Below, piece after piece: positions 7,525 through 11,987 of a stretch of DNA of 11,987 nucleotides. The notes below the pieces were generated by a model. The model was not told the origin of the DNA. It made no database searches and saw only the letters and a list, made by a program, of their open reading frames with translations. The position numbers and the translations under genes are program-made. This stretch comes from Gemmatimonadales bacterium UBA2975 (lineage in GTDB: Bacteria; Gemmatimonadota; Gemmatimonadetes; Longimicrobiales; Gaopeijiaceae). The DNA is taken from assembly GCA_002348265.1 (NCBI GenBank), contig DEAT01000089.1, forward strand, positions 7,999-19,985, given 5' to 3'. How positions within the stretch are numbered: the stretch's first letter is position 1; every line of letters begins with the position of its first letter.

Positions 7525-8859
7525 ATGCTAAATACAAGAAAAGCTTCGGCGCTCGTTCTACTTGGAGCGTTGAGCATGACTGGGTGCGGCGATCTTCTGG
7601 ACGTCAACAACCCTAACAACCTGGTTGAGGAGTCCGTTAAGCTGCCTGCGGCAGCTGAGGGCGTGGTCAACGGTTCTCTCCGTGCTGTATCACGGGCCGC
7701 TTCTGATGTTTGGGAAGGCCCTGCAGTAGTATCGGATGAGCTCTACTGGACTGGTTCCCGCGATGCATGGGGCCAGCTCGACCAAGGATTCGTCGGTGAT
7801 CCCTTAAATGAGTTTACCGATGGTGCATTCCCGTCACTGGGTCAGGCCACATGGATGGCTGATTACGCAGTGAACATTGTTCGCGAACACGTAGCCAACG
7901 GCGACGCAACCAATGCGTTGCTGGCCCGTGCGCTTCTTTACCGTGGCATGATCAATCTCTTTGTCGGCGAGAGTCAGGAGGACTATGTCTTCTCTGATAA
8001 GCAGACTTCAGGGACACCGATTGGCCCGGCTAATATGAAGAGCGTCATTGAGGGCGCGATCGCGGACTTCACAGAAGCGATGGCCGGGGGCGACGCTACT
8101 GTCGCTCAGCAGGCGCAGGCAATGCGCGCACGCGCGCACATGTCTGCGGCTATCTGGGATGCTATCAATCCTTCCGCTAGCGGTTGTACACTATCTGACG
8201 GGACCGGCTGTGCGCTAGATTTTGGCGCAGCTGTTGCCGATGCAGAGGCCGTATTGGCATCTGTGGCGGGCTCCGACTGGCAGTTTAATGTCGGGTTCTC
8301 CTCGTCATCCACGTCGAGCCCACAGCACAGTAACGTGAACTCGCGTGGTGAGAACCAGTGGGACGAGACCCTAGTGTCTAACACTGGCCCGGGTGGTACT
8401 TCTCGGGGTGATGTTACGCTAATGGACCCGTACTCAGGTGTTGCGGATGTGGCCGTCTCTAAGGCCCATACGCAGTACGGAACTAACCAGTACGCACCTC
8501 TGACCATGGCGTCAGAGCGCCTTATGCATCTCATCGTAGCAGAAGATGCACTGAACGCTGGTGATGCTGCTGGTTTCGCGGCGGCTATCAACAAGATCCG
8601 AGTGGATCTGGATGGCATGAGCGCGTATGCCGCGGGAACGTCGCCTACAGCGGGCGTTGCTGATGCAGTTGTTGCGCTGTCACATACACGCAGAGCAAAC
8701 ACTCTGTTCATGGGTCTAAGGCTCCAAGATATGTATCGCTGGGGCCTGACGGATCCGAAGTGGCAGGCTGCTTCGCAGGCGATGACCTCGCCTGGCATGA
8801 TGCTTCCGATTACGGTCGTGGAGTGTCGCGCAAACGAGAACGTACCGTCCTGCGGTTAA
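7525..8859 (+). CDS. SusD/RagB-family substrate-binding lipoprotein
   Basis: A 444-residue lipoprotein: signal peptide with lipobox M-T-G-C (Cys21), followed by D-L-L-D-V-N-N-P-N-N, a start typical of SusD/RagB proteins. The body is helical and TPR-like, with features of the family: S-V-I-E-G-A-I-A-D-F-T-E-A-M, a repeated A-x-A-R-A helix around the middle, S-E-R-L-M-H-L-I-V-A-E-D-A-L-N-A-G-D, and the C-terminal L-F-M-G-L-R-L-Q-D-M-Y-R-W-G motif near residue 395. SusD proteins form a lid on the SusC barrel at the cell surface and capture the substrate. It is shorter than Bacteroides SusD (about 550 residues), which seems usual for this kind of lineage. Two cysteines at about 222 and 228 (S-G-C-T-L-S-D-G-T-G-C) could form a disulfide. 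The gene is followed by tandem hairpins that close the transcript. Confidence 0.9.
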   Translation: MLNTRKASALVLLGALSMTGCGDLLDVNNPNNLVEESVKLPAAAEGVVNGSLRAVSRAASDVWEGPAVVSDELYWTGSRDAWGQLDQGFVGDPLNEFTDGAFPSLGQATWMADYAVNIVREHVANGDATNALLARALLYRGMINLFVGESQEDYVFSDKQTSGTPIGPANMKSVIEGAIADFTEAMAGGDATVAQQAQAMRARAHMSAAIWDAINPSASGCTLSDGTGCALDFGAAVADAEAVLASVAGSDWQFNVGFSSSSTSSPQHSNVNSRGENQWDETLVSNTGPGGTSRGDVTLMDPYSGVADVAVSKAHTQYGTNQYAPLTMASERLMHLIVAEDALNAGDAAGFAAAINKIRVDLDGMSAYAAGTSPTAGVADAVVALSHTRRANTLFMGLRLQDMYRWGLTDPKWQAASQAMTSPGMMLPITVVECRANENVPSCG

Positions 8860-8877
8860 TTTCTCGAAGGTAAGTGT

Positions 8878-8908
8878 AGCCGGGAGGGCCCTAGTGGCCC
8901 TCCCGGCT
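8878..8908 (+). terminator. Strong GC-rich hairpin after susD
   Basis: AGCCGGGAGGGCC (8878-8890) pairs perfectly over 13 bases with GGCCCTCCCGGCT (8896-8908), with a five-base loop CTAGT. It begins 18 bases after the susD stop. Only TTGCTT follows, not a full T-tract, so it may be a terminator or a 3'-end stabiliser. Confidence 0.7.
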
Positions 8909-8927
8909 TGCTTGCCGGAATGCTGTT

Positions 8928-8966
8928 AGGGAGGCGCGCCCGCTTTTGCGGGAGCGCCTCCCTTTG
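8928..8966 (+). terminator. Second hairpin, probable intrinsic terminator
   Basis: AGGGAGGCGC (8928-8937) pairs with GCGCCTCCCT (8954-8963). After one G-A mismatch, CCCGC pairs with GCGGG around a TTTT loop. The stem runs straight into TTT. With the first hairpin it separates susC-susD from the lipoprotein genes. Confidence 0.7.
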
Positions 8967-8979
8967 CATTGAACAACGA

Positions 8980-8985
8980 TATACT
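8980..8985 (+). promoter_or_regulatory. -10-like element TATACT immediately before the lipoprotein gene
   Basis: TATACT differs from TATAAT at one base and ends eight bases before the ATG at 8994. Transcription would start at about 8991-8993, leaving almost no leader. The nearest TTG-type -35 (TTGCAT, 8964-8969) is only ten bases away, too close, so this would be an extended or -10-only promoter. No ribosome binding site lies before the ATG. Confidence 0.4.
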
Positions 8986-8993
8986 TTCCAAAC

Positions 8994-9434
8994 ATGATCA
9001 GATTAATAACTAAAGGGCTTTCGCTCACTCTAGCCTTCCTGATAGCGGGCTGCGGATTCTTTGAAGACGAAGTCCCCGAAGACATCTTCTTCAGGATGAG
9101 TGGTCCGTCCGGAAGTCAGGTTACCGTCATTTACTCCAAACAGTTTGTAGCTGGAGTAAATGAAATCGGCGAGACCAGGGTGGAAGTATTTGGTGCGGAC
9201 ACGGTTGTTCACACACTGCCTATCGACACGATCATTGATGTTAGGCTAGAACAACGACTTTTCATGATGGCGACACCCGTGATATCTACGGACACGATAG
9301 CTGTCGAAGCGCGAGTAGACGTTGATGGCCGGAACATCTTCCTAGACCAGGGAGACCTCCTACCCCAGGTACCATGGCAGTTCCTTTACCAATACAATGT
9401 GACGTTCACCACCGACATTGAGGTCATCATCTGA
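8994..9434 (+). CDS. Small lipoprotein of unknown function
   Basis: A 146-residue protein that I do not recognise. It begins with a short signal peptide and a clean lipobox L-I-A-G-C (Cys20), followed by an acidic stretch G-F-F-E-D-E-V-P-E-D that could disfavour inner-membrane retention. The mature part is rich in alternating hydrophobic and polar residues (V-T-V-I-Y-S-K-Q-F, T-I-I-D-V-R-L-E-Q-R, T-I-A-V-E-A-R-V-D-V), which suggests a beta-sandwich domain, and ends T-F-T-T-D-I-E-V-I-I. There are no further cysteines. It has its own possible promoter after the susD terminators, and its TGA shares one base with the ATG of the next gene, so the two lipoproteins are probably made together at the envelope. 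Confidence 0.8.
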   Translation: MIRLITKGLSLTLAFLIAGCGFFEDEVPEDIFFRMSGPSGSQVTVIYSKQFVAGVNEIGETRVEVFGADTVVHTLPIDTIIDVRLEQRLFMMATPVISTDTIAVEARVDVDGRNIFLDQGDLLPQVPWQFLYQYNVTFTTDIEVII

Positions 9435-9967
9435 TGAAGGCGAACGGGGTTGTCTCAGCGCTCAGCGCACTCATTCTCTTGCTGACTCTCAATGGTTGCT
9501 ACACGTATCGGTCAGTGGACTCCGCGCCGATCGGTTCGTCTGTCCGTGTTCGTTTGCCGATCGACGGGCCAGCCGTAGCTAGAGGTGTGCCAGAGTTTGT
9601 GAATCTGGAGGGTGTACTCGTCGATCACGGCGACTCAATCTCGTTATCGGTTCAGACCCGGCGTGAATACGGGGCCTATCGTGAAGTGGTGCAGAATGAC
9701 ACGGTCGTTCTCGGTGCCGATCAGGTAACTGCGTTTGAGATCAAGGAGTTTTCCACTAATCGATCTGTGGCATTGGGAGCCTCGATCGCCGCTGCGATCA
9801 CGTACGGTGCCGCGGTTGCATTCGGACTCGGGGGCGGAGGCGCTGGGGACCCTGGAAGCGGGCCACCGTTACCCGATGCCAGCTTGGTTTCGATGCCCAC
9901 TACAGGACCCGGTCTGAGATGGGACTTTAACCCAGCTTCTTTGATAAAACGACTCTTGGGCGGTTGA
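9434..9967 (+). CDS. Lipoprotein with glycine-rich hydrophobic segment, unknown function
   Basis: A 177-residue protein with a signal peptide and lipobox L-N-G-C (Cys22), then Y-T-Y-R. Residues 35-106 form a predicted beta-rich domain (S-V-R-V-R-L, L-E-G-V-L-V-D-H-G-D-S-I-S-L-S-V) of the small SH3-like-barrel style seen in uncharacterised envelope proteins. Residues 112-132 are hydrophobic with small residues (A-L-G-A-S-I-A-A-A-I-T-Y-G-A-A-V-A-F-G-L), a possible membrane-inserting glycine-zipper-like stretch. A Gly/Pro-rich linker, G-G-G-G-A-G-D-P-G-S-G-P-P-L-P, and a tail with W-D-F-N-P follow. I cannot name a family with certainty. The start overlaps the upstream stop as TGATG, so translation is likely coupled. 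The gene ends 146 bases before the propeller gene. Confidence 0.8.
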   Translation: MKANGVVSALSALILLLTLNGCYTYRSVDSAPIGSSVRVRLPIDGPAVARGVPEFVNLEGVLVDHGDSISLSVQTRREYGAYREVVQNDTVVLGADQVTAFEIKEFSTNRSVALGASIAAAITYGAAVAFGLGGGGAGDPGSGPPLPDASLVSMPTTGPGLRWDFNPASLIKRLLGG

Positions 9968-9992
9968 CGGAGTCGTTCCGTTCATCTGACAT
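9964..9992 (+). promoter_or_regulatory. Possible promoter upstream of the VPS10/BNR gene
   Basis: TTGACG (9964-9969) overlaps the stop codon of the lipoprotein gene and matches a -35 box at five of six bases. At 17 bases spacing lies TGACAT (9987-9992), only a half match to TATAAT. This is a weak candidate in a gap of 146 bases with no terminator visible. Confidence 0.2.
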
Positions 9993-10092
9993 CATTTCTA
10001 GTGTTCGAGCCTGAGTACTAGGTGGACAAAAGCGCCCCGTCGCCCCATCCATATCGGATGCCCAAGCTGTAATTCATCTAAACAAGTAGAGG

Positions 10093-10136
10093 ACCGAGAT
10101 CTTGTTTCCTCCAATGACACTATCCTCAAGATCGGT
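10093..10136 (+). repeat. Imperfect inverted repeat around the start codon of the propeller gene
   Basis: ACCGAGATCTTG (10093-10104) pairs with CAAGATCGGT (10127-10136) with a two-base AG bulge. The 22-base loop contains the ATG at 10114 and TCCTCC at 10107-10112, which can also pair with the ribosome-binding-like GAGGA at 10089-10093. Either fold could limit ribosome access. Confidence 0.4.
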
Positions 10137-11987
10137 GCGGTGCTCTGTGCCGGTAACACTAGCATTTGTAGCGACACTTGTAAGTGTCCAGCCTTCAGAG
10201 CTGGATGCGCAGCAGTTCGAAGAGGGCCTCTTCGATATGCTCTCCTGGCAGAACGCCGGTATCCCAAGGGGAGGTCGCTCCACAGGAGTGGCTGGAAGTG
10301 AAGCACGTCCTCTCGAATACTACTTCGGAGCCGTTGGTGGTGGCTTGTGGAAGACCACTGATGGTGGCTCCACATGGAGACCAATGACTGACGGCAAGAT
10401 CAATTCTTCCTCGGTCGGTGCTGTGGCCATCTGTGAAGCCAATCCCGACGTAGTGTATATCGGGACTGGTGAAACTCAGCTTCGCGGCAACGTCATGCAG
10501 GGTGACGGCGTATACAAATCCATTGATGCAGGGGAAAGCTGGGAGCATCTTGGTTTGCTGGAGAGTCAGAACATCGGGCGCATCCGGATACATCCTGATG
10601 ACTGTGATACAGCGTGGGTTGCAGCGTTTGGCCAGCATTCAGCTCCGAATCCTGAGCGTGGCGTTTTCAAGACAACTGATGGTGGGGAAAGCTGGGATCT
10701 CAAACTCTTCAAGAGTGATGAAGCCGGTGCGACAGATCTAGTCGTAGATCCTAATAATCCAAACGTGCTTTATGCGGCGATTTGGGAGGCTTGGAGGAAG
10801 AGTTGGGGGATGAGTTCAGGGGGATTTGATTCTGGCCTCTGGAAATCAGTGGATGGTGGTGAGACGTGGATTGAGATCACTAAAAACCTCGGGTTTGACT
10901 CAGCCGATCCTATAGGCAAAATCGGGGTGGCGGTGTCGGGGGCGAATTCGGACCGGGTTTGGGTGATCGTAGAGCACCGTGACGCGGGTGGTGTATATCG
11001 ATCAGACGACGCTGGTGAGTCTTTCGAATACGTGAATGATGAGAGAAAACTGCGCCAGCGAGCATTTTATTACACCCGCATTTATGCGGACCCCCAAGAC
11101 GAAGACATCGTCTATGCATTGAATACAGGCTTCTATCGGTCGAGGGACGGCGGGAAGACCTTCCCACAGTCAATACGGGTGCCGCATGGGGATAACCACG
11201 ATCTCTGGATCGCGCGTTCGGATCCCGACCGCATGATCAACTCGAATGACGGAGGCGGTAACGTATCCTTCAATGGCGGACAGACCTGGACGGACCAGGA
11301 ATATTCAACTGCTCAATTCTATCGCGTAATTACGACGAATCACGAGCCCTACCATATCTGTGGCGCACAGCAGGATAATTCGACTGCTTGTACACCGTCG
11401 TCAGGATGGAATCACCTCTCCGCGGCAGGTGGGTTCGGTGGTGGTGGTCATTACTATGCCGTCGGTGGTTGTGAGAGCGGCTACATAGCCCCGCATCCAG
11501 TGGACCTCGACATCTTCTATGCGGGCTGCTATGGCGGCTCCCTGTCCCGCTATGATCATTCAACGGGGTTCGGTCGAGCAATCAATGTCTGGCCTGAAAA
11601 TCCGATGGGACAATCGGCGGAAGATCTGCGAGAGAGGGTCCAGTGGACTTTCCCAATCGTATTTGACGAGCACGACCCAAATGTTCTGTACACCGGCACG
11701 CAAAAAGTGTGGAAGACAACTACGGAGGGTCAAAGCTGGGAGCAGATCTCTCCGGACCTTACTCGGAATGACCCAATGACGGTCGGTCCATCCGGTGGAC
11801 CCATCACGCTCGATCAAACCGGAGTTGAGACCTACGCGACAGTCTTCGCCATCGCACCGTCACCACATGATCCAAACGTGATCTGGGCAGGGTCGGATGA
11901 TGGGTACGTTCATGTGACACGAAATGCGGGCGAGGGATCTGAACCAACATGGGAGTTGGTCACTCCTCCGGATGCCCCTGATTTCGT
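10114..11987 (+). CDS. Secreted multi-Asp-box VPS10/sortilin-type BNR propeller protein ('glycosyl hydrolase'-like), 3'-truncated
   Basis: The frame is open from the ATG at 10114 to the right edge: 624 full codons, no stop. An in-frame TAG at 10087 bounds the start; a TTG at 10102, nine bases after GAGGA, is an alternative. Residues 1 to about 33 look like a signal peptide (V-T-L-A-F-V-A-T-L-V-S-V core, ending L-D-A-Q-Q). Asp boxes: TTDGGSTW 81-88, SIDAGESW 136-143, TTDGGESW 187-194, SVDGGETW 245-252, SDDAGESF 297-304, SRDGGKTF 343-350 and a degenerate TTTEGQSW 535-542. The recurring H/D-P-x-x-P-N-V-x-Y/W strands (D-P-N-N-P-N-V-L-Y, H-D-P-N-V-L-Y-T-G, H-D-P-N-V-I-W-A-G) are typical of VPS10-like ten-bladed propellers. 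Family members are about 1000 residues and are often labelled glycosyl hydrolase without proof of activity. Exported location is likely; substrate or partner is unknown. Confidence 0.85.
   Translation, partial: MTLSSRSVRCSVPVTLAFVATLVSVQPSELDAQQFEEGLFDMLSWQNAGIPRGGRSTGVAGSEARPLEYYFGAVGGGLWKTTDGGSTWRPMTDGKINSSSVGAVAICEANPDVVYIGTGETQLRGNVMQGDGVYKSIDAGESWEHLGLLESQNIGRIRIHPDDCDTAWVAAFGQHSAPNPERGVFKTTDGGESWDLKLFKSDEAGATDLVVDPNNPNVLYAAIWEAWRKSWGMSSGGFDSGLWKSVDGGETWIEITKNLGFDSADPIGKIGVAVSGANSDRVWVIVEHRDAGGVYRSDDAGESFEYVNDERKLRQRAFYYTRIYADPQDEDIVYALNTGFYRSRDGGKTFPQSIRVPHGDNHDLWIARSDPDRMINSNDGGGNVSFNGGQTWTDQEYSTAQFYRVITTNHEPYHICGAQQDNSTACTPSSGWNHLSAAGGFGGGGHYYAVGGCESGYIAPHPVDLDIFYAGCYGGSLSRYDHSTGFGRAINVWPENPMGQSAEDLRERVQWTFPIVFDEHDPNVLYTGTQKVWKTTTEGQSWEQISPDLTRNDPMTVGPSGGPITLDQTGVETYATVFAIAPSPHDPNVIWAGSDDGYVHVTRNAGEGSEPTWELVTPPDAPDF

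Noticed and set aside
8106..8798. Open frame of 230 codons on the minus strand inside susD
   Set aside because: Fully antisense to the SusD gene, Ala/Ser-rich without motifs, a shadow of the coding strand.
1..11987. CRISPR array, transposon, phage or defence system
   Set aside because: No regularly spaced repeats, transposase, integrase, nuclease/helicase or toxin-antitoxin pair is visible in any frame.

Overview
The window looks like chromosomal DNA of a free-living, Gram-negative-type (diderm) bacterium with moderate GC. The best guess is Gemmatimonadota, possibly marine or environmental. The grounds are a SusC/RagA-SusD/RagB outer-membrane pair whose receptor opens with a carboxypeptidase-regulatory-like domain and a DEVVVTG box, several small lipoproteins with poorly conserved bodies, a large VPS10/BNR-type propeller protein, and a stand-alone heptose-phosphate kinase. 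This assignment rests on protein style only. All genes read on the plus strand. No tRNA, rRNA, CRISPR array, transposase or phage gene was seen.

Region 1 (1-3966) is a very tightly packed five-gene operon. It holds the 3' part of a secreted Asp-box beta-propeller with a CDCC cysteine cluster, a TlpA-like thioredoxin lipoprotein, a PLP fold-type III D-serine dehydratase/D-threonine aldolase-like enzyme, an RfaE1-type heptose-7-phosphate kinase, and RidA. Every junction abuts or overlaps (0, -4, -13 and -4 bases), so translational coupling is likely. Two functional pairings stand out: the Cys-rich propeller with a thiol-disulfide protein, and a possible 2-aminoacrylate producer with the enzyme that detoxifies 2-aminoacrylate.

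Region 2 (3967-4226) is a 260-base gap with a weak hairpin and no promoter I can defend. It leads into region 3 (4227-8859), a susC-susD pair encoding a TonB-dependent outer-membrane transporter and its surface-exposed substrate-binding lipoprotein. Tandem GC-rich hairpins at 8878-8966 close this unit.

Region 4 (8980-9967) has a -10-like TATACT only eight bases before an ATG, so the transcript may be leaderless. It drives two overlapping genes for small lipoproteins of unknown function. Region 5 (10114 to the right edge) is the N-terminal 624 codons of a secreted multi-Asp-box VPS10/BNR propeller protein that runs off the window. Overall the window reads as envelope and nutrient-uptake genes around a small amino-acid/imine metabolism operon. 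I see no clear defence or mobile system. The most original leads are the CDCC propeller-TlpA pair, the D-amino-acid lyase-RidA coupling and the hairpin/leaderless boundary after susD.
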